Shown here piece by piece: positions 1-12,500 of a stretch of 64,000 bases of DNA. This DNA is from Notospermus geniculatus (taxonomy: Eukaryota > Nemertea > Pilidiophora > Heteronemertea > Lineidae), in assembly GCA_002633025.1 (NCBI GenBank), contig NMRB01001217.1, forward strand, positions 37,899-101,898, read 5' to 3'. A program made the position numbers and the translations under genes. The notes below the pieces were generated by a model. That model made no database searches. It was given only the letters and a program-made list of their open reading frames with translations, and had not been told where the DNA came from. The stretch's first letter is position 1, and each line of letters starts with the position of its first letter.

Positions 1-4
1 CTTA

Positions 5-574
5 AGCCTGGCGCAGATCGACCTTGCGACTGGATGCAACTACCTGCAATGCCGTTGCCGGCAATGGTTGCGACTGGCTGAAAACAGTTGCAACTGATCA
101 GTTGCACAAACAGGTCGATCTGAGCGGCCCGGCAACGCTATTGCCGACCGTTGCAGGTAGTTGCAATCAGTTGCACATGTTCTACTCGTTGCCGACCATT
201 GCATCTAGTTGCATTCAGTCGCAGTCGATGTGCGCGCTCTGGCAATGAATTTCCTCGTTTGTGGTGCACATTAGACTGGTTCGTAGTCCCAACTGGCTCC
301 GATGTTGGGACCGGGAACCAGTCTAGGTGCACAGCCATTTTGAATGTTTATCACATGACTCCCGAGTACGAGTTGTCCGTTCGGAAGACATCGACAATTT
401 CCGTGTAGCATTCAGTTCAGTTGCATGTGTCGATGTGCGCGCTCCGGATTGAGACTGGTTTGTGCCACTTGTTGCCGCAATGACCAGTCGCAATCGATGT
501 GCGCTGTCCGCTCACATCGACAGCGACTGTTGCAGGTAGTTGCATCCAGTCGCAAGGTCGATCTGCGCCAGGCT
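5..574. mobile_element. Foldback DNA transposon, Harbinger-like, with TTA target duplication
   Basis: Terminal inverted repeats of about 44 bp are essentially perfect, starting AGCCTGGCGCAGATCGACC at 5 and ending with its complement at 574. TTA flanks both sides (2-4 and 575-577), the TWA type of PIF/Harbinger elements. The interior is a looser palindrome with repeated GTTGC motifs and no transposase. Confidence 0.8.
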
Positions 575-577
575 TTA

Positions 578-2131
578 TATCAAATCTGTAAAATGATAAA
601 CTCGCGAACGGATAGCACGTCAATCGGTACTTTAGGAATGCTACTACCTTGCGTCGTATTTGCAAATCACTCCCCGGCGCCTTTCTAAAGTCCCCTTCAA
701 CTGTTATCGCAATGTTTCTAATGTTATGAAGAAGGGCAAACAATATGCAAGCAACTTTGGACGTTCTCTTTGTAGATTACAATGATTCTACAACATCGTA
801 TCATTGTATTTATAAACCACTTGGTGTTTGACAGTCTTAGAAGAAAGCACGTTAGCCACTGTTCTCTATTAATCAACCTTATTTATCAGCATCTTGGGAT
901 ATGACATTGTGTACTTCTAAAACTACCGAACGGTACTTCGCAACACGGGCCTTCAACTAAAAATAAAAAACAAACAAAAAAACCGTAATCAAACGCGACG
1001 CGTTGTTTAAAGGCGGATATTTTGCTGTTAAAAATGGGACGGTTAAAATGACTGACGAAAAGCGAAACAAAAGAACTCGGTACGAAGGTAAAAAGGTATT
1101 ATCATTGCGAGGTTTACTCCTACGCCAAAGGGGGATATCTTCCTTCAAAGGGTGGGGGACTATACAAAATTCGATATGTACCTTGGCGTACTGTACAGTA
1201 AATATACATGTATCAAGAGAACCACTTCGCCAGACCTGTTGATAATTTGAAACTCCTATCGACTCAATGTCAAAGTGCTTTTCTTTCATCTGAATTTCTG
1301 CGAAATGGAACCGGCCAGTAGCCCTTGGACTTAATACCCTGGTAGTTGAGCCCTCGCAGAGGTATCACCTATCTCCGGTTTCCCAGTAGGCGGATATGAC
1401 AGGCATATTTTTTTAAACTAAACTTATTGCGACACACCCGATTCATTTGGATGCAACAGGAGACTGCGTTACTGATTAGAGTTTGAAATATTCCTTTGGC
1501 ATGTAAAATTGTCATCAACTGATTATTATATTGGCACTATTGCCGATCAGAAAACTGATCACGGATTTGCATGTGGTACCATTGCCATCAGAAAAGATAT
1601 TGCAAAATACGCATTTATATCGAGGAACAAAGCAATGTTTTACTTTATCCGTTTCCGGTTCTAGTAATGAAAAACCATAACTTTATAGATTTTAATTTCG
1701 TGTTTGACCACACGTCATGATGCCTGTAATGGTTAAATGTAATCAATTCTGCCAGGAGCCAAAGTGCAGAAAAACGTGCCGCATCACAGAAGCGACGTAT
1801 CAACAATGCATTAAGGCAATTGAAAAAATAACAGCGCCCTGACAACAGGAACAACAAAGACTGACGACCTTCACAACTATCCATTTCCTAATCGTTGAAA
1901 TCGTCGCGTATCATTTTCAATTCTGTCAATATCATTAGCATTTCACAAATAAAATGAAATGTTCGTCTCTCTATTAATTGAAAACTCGTTCTATTTAATC
2001 AAGAGAGCTATAAAATATGAATGATACAGTCATGCGGTCGGTTGTTGATGAATGGCCTTGAATAGTGAGCCCAGATCGGGAGCTGAAATCGCTAGGCCAA
2101 TGCAGTCCACCTTAGATGGTCACCTTATACA
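578..2131. other. Unique AT-rich DNA, no feature seen
   Basis: No coding-like frame, repeat or structure found apart from one TACATGTA near 1205. Short open frames here look accidental. Confidence 0.4.
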
Positions 2132-2582
2132 TTACTCTATTCTCATGAATACGTCTACCGCTTGCCGATGTCTATAGATGCAACTCATCTTACATTACCC
2201 TATAAATGGAACTCATCTTACATTACCCTATTTGCATGAATACGTCTACCGCTTGCCGATGTCTATAAATGGAACTCATCTTACATTACCCTATTTACAT
2301 GAATACGTCTACAGCTTGCCGATGTCTATAAATGGAACTCATCTTACATTACCCTATTTGCATGAATACGTCTACAGCTTGCCGATGTCTATAAATGGAA
2401 TTCATCTTACATTACCCTATTTACATGAATACGTCTACGGCTTGCCGATGTCTATAAATTGGAACTCATCTTACATTACCCTATTTACATGAATACGTCT
2501 ACGGCTTGCCGATGTCTATAAATGGAACCCATCTTACATTACCCTATGTGCACGAATACTTTACGGCTTGCCAATGTCTACC
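2132..2582 (+). repeat. 63-bp minisatellite, about 6.5 copies
   Basis: GCCGATGTCTAT recurs at 2255, 2318, 2381, 2444 and 2508 (spacing 63, 63, 63, 64), with a degenerate copy at 2570. As 63 is a multiple of three, one frame stays open with a 21-residue period. I take that open frame as a by-product, not a gene. Confidence 0.9.
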
Positions 2583-3129
2583 GATAAAACTCGTTTTTTC
2601 CCTCAAGATTACATACATGTATTTAAAATCTGAATTGCAGGGTTAAAATTACAAAAAAGATGTTACCGTCTCATAATAAGCTAACTCTGAGTAAAAAGAC
2701 AATCATGGTGAAATTGACGTGGGGACGTCTTCGATTATAGTAAATAATGTCGACTAGAAAACCTACAGGCGTTCATTTCCATTTGAATGAAATCTATCAA
2801 CTCATTCAGCCGGCAGGGATTCCCTTAGCCGTGGCACGTCATCCTGACGCGATAAGCATTAAGTGTTCAATGAGTATTTAATGGTGGTGCAATATCCTAT
2901 CGCCGGAACGCTGGAAACGGCGACTTCTGTGAATGTAGCACGTAATAATGACCCTTTTTCATCTTTCAATAAATCAACAAGTTTCACGTGCTGCTTCACT
3001 ATGTTTTCTCGTACGAGTTGGCTGTCAATGGGCAATAGGAGCTGTGAATCAGTTGACCAGTAGGTGTCACTACCGTCCATGCTGTCAGTGAGTTGACCAA
3101 TAAATGTCACTACGCCCAATTCAATGCAT

Positions 3130-3370
3130 TTTGCGGACCCAATCATTCCTGATCGGACACCAATCACGTGGATTTTCCTTTGTATTGGTCCGCTAGAACT
3201 TTGCTGCCATCTTTCGGCAATACGCGCAGCTAACTGATCCTATTCAACGCCTAGCGGACCCATTCATGGTTGATTGAGCACCACAGGAGAATTTTCTATT
3301 GTATTGGTCCGCTAGAACTTTGCTGCCATCTTTTGGCGATAAGCGCGGCTGACTGCTCCTATTCACCAAT
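3130..3370. repeat. Dispersed repeat G, two units
   Basis: Two related units contain ATTGGTCCGCTAGAACTTTG and CTGCCATCTTTCGGC. Related copies: 13735-13925 (inverted, present in only one of two duplicated segments) and 61686-61785. Probably a short transposon family. Confidence 0.6.
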
Positions 3371-3420
3371 ATTGTTTGTCTCCAAACGATTTCCGCTGAG
3401 ATCATGGCACAAACGACACC

Positions 3421-3484
3421 ACATGTACATGTACATGTACATGTACATGTACATGTACATGTACATGTACATGTACATGTACAT
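3421..3484 (+). repeat. (CATGTA)n microsatellite, about 10 units
   Basis: Uninterrupted 6-bp repeat of ACATGT for about 64 bp. The unit equals the core of the octamer TACATGTA found singly all over the window. Confidence 0.95.
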
Positions 3485-3490
3485 TACATG

Positions 3491-5056
3491 TAGGCCTAGT
3501 TTTCTTTGGTTGAGTTGCACATACAGATAGAAAGCCAACTCACGCGAGAGAACGGTCAGCTAAGAGTCGCCTCCACCAGTCGAAGTCGTTAGCGAAATGG
3601 AATTCAGGAGTTGTGTCGACAGACTGACTAGATGGCATTTTTTGTGATGGCGCATGCCACCGTCACTTTTGCCTCGCTATCTCTAGCTTAACGATTCCCC
3701 CTTCGTCCATGCAATTGATCAATGTAGCACACGTTGTTAAAAGCGATTATATCAATTATACATTTGATGTTCCATGATCGATCTGCGGCTTAGTTCTATA
3801 CCAGAGCTTGTTAGTGGGTTCCTTATTGTTTCTGAGGTGACACAGCATGTGGTATTTGAGCTTTTTGCCGTATCTGGCATTTGCTTCGAAGATAATGGTC
3901 AATGAGGATCAATATCGAGCGACAGCAGAGGTTAGGGCTACTGTCTGTGGGCTAGACCGTCTGAATCAGGGAGCAGCCCGGGTGAGAAACGCTCATACTG
4001 ATCACCAGACATAACTTTTTAATCCTCATTCTACAATGATAATCGATTTGACAACACACACATGAAAAAAAAACACCATCAATCACCTAATGGTATATTT
4101 TGCTAGGTCAAGAACGATGTAAACTACTAAAATTATGAATGATACGTAGTAATGACGATAGAAAATTTTCAGCATTTAGTTTTTTTTATTTCGACGTACT
4201 TAAATTTTTGTCTGCGAACGGTATCGTTACATGATATCAGTACTAATGTAGGTACACGTAGAGGAGATATACTGGATCTTCGGCGGCCTTTCAAAAGTAG
4301 GCTTGCCAACATGAAATTTTTAACTTTTTTCTCGGCATCTATGTTAGATCATACCCTTATAAGATGGGGTGAAATTTAAGGGTGGATGCCACCCTGGATT
4401 TGCCGGTTAAAGGTCATTATCTAGGTGGGGGTCAAATATACTGAGCTTTAGTACAGGACAGTAGGACTCGATGTACGGCTATCTTTTGAACGGTTCGATT
4501 TACACCCCATAAATGTATTACCAACAGATAGAAACATGGTATCTCTTAATCTAATAAGCATATTTTGGCTGTTGACTAAAGACCTCCTTGAGCACGCGAA
4601 AAAAATTAACTACAGGGTCCTTTCCTAAACATGCATTTCCTCTCATCTGTCATGGGTTCACAGCGGTACAGTTAGGTACAGCAACTAGTTAGTCTCCGCA
4701 GAGAGCTGAGAACATGCAGCTGACAAGCAATAAATCATTCTGATTAATCTCCAGACCATATTTTAAATCCTCATTCCAAAATCATAATCGATTTGACAAC
4801 CACACATACATGAAGGAAAACCAATCATCAGCCACTTAATAGGCCATTTTTTTCGCACATCGCCACTGAGGAAGTTCTTACACACTTGAAAAAGCCATTA
4901 GCAAGGGCAGAAGAAATAAATCAATTGAAAAAATGTAAGCGGTATCATATTGAATCAACGTCAAACTGCTGAAGATGCATGCTCGCAGTATATGTATGTA
5001 AATGTACATGTGTAAGTACATGAACTAAGACTTTGGTAAGCAGATGAGGTTCACTT
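3491..5056. other. No gene seen
   Basis: Contains two related stretches (about 4000-4090 and 4740-4830, both with ATAATCGATTTGACAAC), i.e. a weak local duplication. No exon recognised. Confidence 0.35.
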
Positions 5057-5502
5057 GCACTAGGTAAATGTACAAGAGAATCATTCAGTGACACATTATT
5101 TTCATGCATCTTTTGTCTCTCAGTTTTTCCGGTCACGGGGGGGGGGTCTCATGTATCGTGACGGCAGTAGCGGTGACTTACTTTTAAAATTTCGCGAAAA
5201 TACCATTGGAACCTCACAGATACGTGGTGGATGATAGCACAAAGGTTACAGGTCCTCCGGAGGTGAAAAAATAACCGCTCACTGAGAAATCTGCAGAACT
5301 GCCGCCACTAGGAGGCGCTGTGGGCGGTTGTACCTCTTTTTCCGACATTTCGCCCCGATTACACTGCGTCAAGACATCGTGACTGCAACATCCTGCGCAT
5401 GTCCAGCTTGATTACTTCCGGTCGTCTGCTGCGGAGATAGCATGACGCGACTTCATTTCATCGCTTCGTTGTGTTTTTAGCATCTTCGGTACAACCGCTT
5501 GC

Positions 5503-5720
5503 AGCGCCCCCTGTCGGTATAAAAAGTTATGCGGATTCCACATTTTATTTGGTCATCTAAGAAAGCGACAAAGCACCGATTCCAAAATTGTTGATTTCAT
5601 GATATACGTCGCAGCGCCCCCTGTTGGGATAAAAAGTTATGCGGATTCCATATTTCATTTGGTAATGTATGAAGCGACAAAGCACCGAGTCCACAATTGT
5701 TGATTTCATGACATATGGTC
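5503..5720 (+). promoter_or_regulatory. Tandem 109-bp units with TATAAAA and GCGCCCCCTG
   Basis: GCAGCGCCCCCTGT begins at 5503 and again at 5612, each followed within about 15 bp by TATAAAAAGTTATGC. The same pair recurs at 8297 and 8409. GCGCCCCCTG resembles the core of CTCF sites, and CCACTAGGAGGCGCTG nearby (5306) is close to the same consensus. A promoter or boundary role about 0.9 kb before exon 1 is inference; similar ends also occur in MITEs. Confidence 0.25.
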
Positions 5721-6503
5721 AGTTATTCATGCATGAGAAGATAGCGATTAAAACATGCATCTTTCATCGCCCTACCAGACAAAGACATCATCACTTTATT
5801 GCGTGCAATATTTTATACCTTTAAAAAACCACCCGTCCGTGCTATCGATACCAGATATGAATGACTGTGAAAAACAACACATACGATGGTTGACTGCCGA
5901 AACGTGCATTTCAATTACTGTACGACGGTCACGGTAATGTGATTCACCCCTGGTGATGACAAATACATTGCAATCAGAAATTAATATTAAGGCTATCGTA
6001 CATGATACCGGCTACTTCCGACATTAAATTTCAATCCAATTCCAATAAGGCCTTCTCATTAATGTTTCAAATTCGGGCTGAACTTTTGAAAGAGTCAATA
6101 TCCTGTGTTGAGTTTCATAGTATACTTTATCAATCATATTCAGAATCGCCACTTACTATTTTCAATTTGATGTAAACCATTGAATGGTATGAATATTTTA
6201 TTGTCGCGAATTTTCGATTCACTCACAAACTTGGTTTTTCAGAAGATTGTAACGATTTGCCGTTTCCTTTAATTGTAATTACCTTCCCCTCGTTATTTTT
6301 TGAGAGCACTTCGCCGACTTCGAGCCTGTGCAGCCCAACTATCATGCAAGCAACTGGAAGTCCCATAAAAAGGTTTGGTTTGGGTCACAGTGTTCAACCG
6401 TGTGTATTCATGTCCAGTCTTGTAACGTTAATGACGAACTTTAAAATCTTTTGCTTGTTCCGGCACAAACTTCATTAAATTTTTTACTATCTTCTTCTTT
6501 CAG

Positions 6504-6548
6504 AACCCGTGTCAATACAAAACAGACAGCATGATGCGATCATATTTG
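6504..6548 (+). CDS. Exon 1, copy a: 5' leader and start codon of the secreted-protein gene
   Basis: A strong pyrimidine tract and AG end at 6503; GTAAGTGAG follows at 6549. The exon has 27 nt of leader, then ATG ATG CGA TCA TAT TTG (MMRSYL) from 6531, ending in phase 0. It joins in frame to exon 2, which completes the hydrophobic signal peptide. The good acceptor implies at least one untranslated exon further upstream, which I could not place. An identical exon lies at 9293-9337. Confidence 0.7.
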
Positions 6549-9500
6549 GTAAGTGAGATTTACCATCGACTTCAAATCAACGTAAAGGCCTCCCTACACT
6601 GAATGACAAAAGTCGAAATTAGTCGCTACAATTGTCCGTTCCAAAATACTTTTTGTGGAAACCTTCCATAAATGTTAAAATCACAGGCGTCTCATACGTC
6701 TGTCTGCACTTGTAGGGGGAGGAGGGAGGTTTTTGGGGACCCTGGGGCTATACTACTACTAGGCTACCAGTGTATACACTATAAAAAGACAAGGCCTGCA
6801 ACTGTTCATTCACCTGTCCGAGACACTCACTCACTTCAAACGCTCTGTACATCACTGAAAACACACTGACAACCCACAAACCTGGTATCACTGTGAACAA
6901 TAATAATCCTTCCATTGTTTGAAATCCAAAATTTAGCTCCACATTGACTCTATCGATCCTTTCACGCAAAAATAAAAAAAAATCACCATGAAATCTGCTC
7001 TCCTGATTGTCCATCCCCCTCAGCCATTACTGTAGACTAGTACTCGTTCCCAACACTGTTCACGGCCTTAACGGTGAGGTATGGTGGGACAGGGTACCAG
7101 TGTGTGAGGGGGATGGACAATCAGGAGAGCAGATTTCATGGTGATTTTTGTTGATTTTTTGCGTGAAAGGATCGTACAGAGTCAATGTGGAGCTAAATTT
7201 TGGATTTCAAACAATGGAAGGATTATTATAGTTCACAGTGATACCAGGTTTGTGGGTTGTCAGTGTGTTTTCAGTGATGTAAGAGCGTTTGAAGTGAGTG
7301 AGTGTCTCGGACAGGTGAATGAACAGTTGCAGGCTTTGTCTTTTTATAGTGTATACACTGGTATAGTATAGCCCCAGGGTCCCCAAAAACCTCCCTCCTC
7401 CCCCCAGACGTATGAGACGCCTGTGACCCTTTATTTTAAAAGATTTTCCACTTCCACAAAATAGTGGGGGCACGGGCCTGGACTGGTGTGCCCCCCCCCC
7501 TTGGATCCGCACCTGTGGACATTACCCTAATCTGTCATCAATCTGAAGGTACAAGTTCCTATGATCTAGTGAAGGCAAAGCGTGCCATGTGTTTTGTCAA
7601 TGATGATGTCATCAGCTGGTCATGTGACGTGTGACTAGCGAGGCCTACCGTACGTAGGCGTAGGCGTAGGCCTAGCCTTTCCCTTGCCTTGGCTTGTTGG
7701 TCTTGTTGATGTCAATGAGCAAATCTTGTGATCTCAAAATAGAGAATAAAAAGATTTTACTCACCGGTGGCGGAAAAATTTGTCTCCGCCGACATTTTTG
7801 TACGGTAACTTAAGTTACCGTACGTCGTGGTCCAGGGGTGCACTAGGTAAATGTACAAGAGAATCATTCAGTGACACATTATTATCATGCATCTTTTGCC
7901 TCTCAGTTTTTCCGGTCACGGGGGGGTCTCATGTATCGTGACGGCAGTAGCGGTGACTTACTTTTAAAATTTCGCGAAAATACCAACCATTGGAACCTCA
8001 CAGATACGTGGTGGATGATAGCACAAAGGTTACAGGTCCTCCGGAGGTGAAAAAATAACCGCTCACTGAGAAATCTGCAGAACTGCCGCCACTAGGAGGC
8101 GCTGTGGGCGGTTGTACCTCTTTTTCTGACATTTCGCCCCGATTACACTGCGTCAAGACATCGTGACTGCAACATCCTGCGCATGTCCAGCTTGATTACT
8201 TCCGGTCGTCAACAATTGAGTCTGCTGCGGAGATAGCATGACGCGACTTCATTTCATCGCTTCGTTGTGTTTTTAGCATCTTCGGTACAACCGCTTGCAG
8301 CGCCCCCTGTCGGTATAAAAAGTTATGCTGATTCCACATTTTATTTGATCATCTAAGAAAGCGACAAAGCACCGATTCCAAAATTGTTGATTTCATGATA
8401 TACGCTCGCAGCGCCCCCTGTTGGGATAAAAAGTTATGCGGATTCCACATTTCATTTGGTCATGTATGAAAGCGACAAAGCACCGATTCCACAATTTTTG
8501 ATTTCATGATATGTGGTCAGTTATTCATGCATGAGAAGATAGCGATTAAAACATGCATCTTTCATCGCCCTACCAGACAAAGACATCATCACTTTATTGC
8601 GTGTAATATTTTATACCTTTAAAAAACCACCCGTCCGTGCAATCGATACCAGATATGGATGACAGTGAAAAACAACACATACGATGGTTGACTGCCGAAA
8701 CGTGCATTTCAATTACTGTAACGACGGTCACGGTAATGTGGTTCACCCCTGGTGATGACAAATACATTGCAATCAGAAATTAATATTAAGGCTATCGTAC
8801 ATGATACCGGCTACTTCCGACATTAAATTTCAATCCAATTCCAATAAGGCCTTCTCATTAATGTTTCAAATTCGGGCTGAACTTTGAAAGAGTCAATATC
8901 CTGTGTTGAGTTTCATAGTATACTTTATCAATCATATTCAGAATCGCCACTTACTATTTTCAATTGAATGGTATGAATATTTTATTGTCGCGAATTTTCG
9001 ATTCACTCACAAACTTGGTTTTTCGAAGACTGTAACGATTTGCCGTTTCCTTTAATTGTAATTACATGTACCTTCCCCTCGTTATTTTTTGAGAGCACTT
9101 CGCCGACTTCGAGCCTGTGCAGCCCAACTATCATGCAAGCAACTGGAAGTCCCATAAAAAGGTTTTGCTTGGGTCACAGTGTTCAACCGTGTGTATTCAT
9201 GTCCAGTCTTGTAACGTTAATGACGAACTTTAAAATCTTTTGCTTGTTCCGGCACAAACTTCATTAAATTTTTTACTATCTTCTTCTTTCAGAACCCGTG
9301 TCAATACAAAACAGACAGCATGATGCGATCATATTTGGTAAGTGAGATTTACCATCGACTTCAAATCAATGTCATGTTCTTGAAACAGGCATCGTCAGGC
9401 ACTTGCTGATCTAAATCATGGGCCGTATTCTAGAACATCTCTAAGGTCTACCTTTAGCTATTGTTTACAGGGCAGAATGCAAACCTTAGAGTAAAGGAGG

Positions 9501-12500
9501 CTTCTGGAATACGGGCCACTCAGTATCTAGATCCAGTAGAGGGCTGCATTGGTCAGTGCGTTGGCACGGGGCTGTCTCACTTTTCCCACAGCGTACAGTG
9601 TACAACACTAATCCAGTAGTGGAGGGCTAAGGCATGGTTACAGTACTACCTCCGAAATGCTGGCTCACCTCTCCCAGAGCGTAAACCAATACAAGAGAAC
9701 CACTTGACTATACGCTGGGTTTTCATTTCCGGCGTTTGTCAAATTTGATTGCCAAAATGTCGAAGGCCATTGTTTCGCCTGGGAACGATACCAGAAGACA
9801 CCATATGGACAGAATATATAGCAGTACCAGATTCCCGCGTACCAGTATCGCCGAAACAAGATTGTGAACAGTAATATACTGGACCTTCGCCCTCCCAATG
9901 TCCGCTGTAGAGGTGTCGTAGATGTAAAGATGGGTAAGGGACCATGACATGAGCATCTACTTATAGACCTACATGTAGGCCTGTATCTTGCCTGTAGTTC
10001 AACCTATCTTGAGCCTTGTGATATGCACCGTTTTACGACCCAGCCGGACATGGGCGGGGGGAGGTGTCCGCCTGTCATTTCGTGGCTACGCATCCAACCT
10101 TTCCCTACCTGTGTGTTTGATGGCCACCAGGAGATAATAACAATCCCTACAAAACATCGTTGTTTAAATGCACCTCACAAAATCCACATTCCATCCATTC
10201 CCTTACGGACATATCCTCGAAAATAGAAAATAGTGGGCTTGCCGACACTGAAAAAGCTCTTGTCGCACGTTGGTATTACTAAAAAATAAGCTGCAAACAG
10301 GTGTTTTTCAAGCCTTTAGACGATGTAACACGTTCCAATGAAGTATTGGAAAAATGTTGGACTACCCCTTGTGACCAGTTGGTAACAGATGTTATCAGTT
10401 TGTAGTGCTGTCACATAGAAAAAGGCCTTGCAGGGTGACCGTCTAACGTGGAATTCCACAGCATCAATGAAGGAGATGATGCAAGAGAGTTTCTCCAGAT
10501 TTTCTCCTTACCATGCTCTGAGATACACCAAAATCGCAGATGTAAGGTCACAGAGACCTCGGTTGACCACTGGGATCTAGCTCCTCAAACATTATCATAT
10601 CGAAAGCGTGAGTGTCTGGACTTCGATTCGAAGATATCAACAGCCTGCTGTGTGGTCAGCAATGCCGACCATCACCAACGCGAGAAGCTGGACCCCGGCA
10701 AAGTCAGACCTCTGTGACCTGCGATTTTGGAGTATCAAAATTGTTCACAACATAGATTGATGTAGGGGAATACTTTCGTTTTTTAAACATTTCCCTAAAT
10801 AAGCCACGGCCATTAGCAATTTCTAATCTACACTGTGAAAGACTTCCCAATTCCACCGTGATTCTATTACGATTCGTGAGCAGCCCCTAAATCTAATTAA
10901 ATTAAATAAGAGGACCATCATCTCTCTCCAGAGTAATTTAGGTTCGCAAACAACAGCCCGTCCAATTTTCTTGATAGAGGCTTGCTGTACTTCTGTTGGC
11001 AACCACCGTCTTAAAAACAGTTTTCAGCAAAACTGTACCTTTAGATCGACATCGCTGGCGTGAGTTGTGAGATGCCGGTTGTTATGATATATTGTGAATT
11101 CTGTTGCGTAGGATGAAGCACTGCAGATTTAAGTGATTATACCACGGGAGTGATTGGCTTCGCAGGGTGGCTAAGTCATCCACTAGTGGTCGCGTAGTGG
11201 TTTCCTGGCCACGAAAATCACTTGGGTACTGTACTCCACTGAACAAACACTTTCGCGTGGTTGACTTTACAAACTAGAGCTACATGTACCGTTGGTGCAG
11301 TGCCGTTAACTGCATCGGGGATTGCTCTAGAGGCTACATGAGGTAACTGACGGACAGAATCTGTCTCCTGAAATCGAGTTACTCTAGTATCTAAGGCCCG
11401 CCGTACACGATCATATGTTTCACCACATTTTCTGAATATGCTCAATAAATGTTTACCTGTCGGTCTGGCATTTAAAGTCCAACAGGCCCAGAATCAGTTT
11501 TTCCAAAAAATCTTCCGAAAAATATTACCATATTAGTCCAATGAAGACAAAAATCACCGTCAGTACCCATGATGACACTTCGTGGTGAAGAATGACGAAG
11601 ATTGATGGGGGAAGTTACCTGGACAGCACATGTTGAAAGCCTAAATACATTTTGAAATCAGAAGTGACTACAGGATGACTGTGACATGTTGAAGCCGGTC
11701 AAGTGTACTTTCCGATGATTTTGACAGGGATTCCCACTGAATCTATGAGAATGAAACTACCATCGCTGACATCGCTTTTAGAGTTTCGAAACATGCCAGA
11801 AATGTCATTGTTTTATTTGAAGTATTTCCTCGAATGTTAACTTCCATAGAATTAGCCTTGAAAGCTGTACTTCTTGTGTACGTGTGGGCAGAAATGCACA
11901 AGTCACGTCAAATCACAACGCTCTGTTTTGCAGGATGTTTGTGTGTATTCAACTTCAGCTTGCTCCAGCAACATTATACAATACATCCATGTAACACAAC
12001 CCCTGTCATGCCTGTAGTGGAATATCCGCTGTCAAACTGACACAAAGTTGCATAGCATTTTTTGCAAAAACTGTGAATTCGTACAGACAACATTTCTGCA
12101 TTGGAGAATCATTGACGATATGTTGACGGCACACAAAACATTAGAAGAGAAATGATGGGTGATCCAATAGTAGCAGCGTTTTAAAAGGCATACGTTCATG
12201 AGAGCTACCCTAGCCGTCAATTCGTGTTTTTGTTTGAACACGAGTTAAAGCAGCTGGACGTCCAAGTTGTAAACACTCATTCACTGGTTCTCTATCCACG
12301 CGACGCCTGGGGTGCTGCCACCTATTGTCGGTGATATGTACTGACGTGAATATCGTGAGTGAGTTGCATTGGACCGGGCACCAGTCTAACGATCACGGGG
12401 CGCTACTGGTGCTGCCACCTTCACGAAGGAATAAAACTAGTTTGCCGACCACAGTTTGTAAACAAACTGGTTTGTTTACAACTTGGACGTCGAACTCCTT

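Larger units (their letters stand above)
5057..6580 (+). repeat. Direct duplication 1, copy a (1.5 kb, contains exon 1a)
   Basis: Matches 7839-9369 along its whole length with scattered substitutions and small indels. It contains a 109-bp internal tandem (5503 and 5612), TATAAAA-like boxes, GCGCCCCCTG motifs and the first coding exon. About 1.26 kb lies between the copies. Confidence 0.9.

Noticed and set aside
2178-2492. 104-residue open frame with 21-residue repeats
   Set aside because: Produced by a 63-bp minisatellite; no splice or promoter signals.
2132-2582. CRISPR array
   Set aside because: Repeats are contiguous without unique spacers, and the window is eukaryotic.
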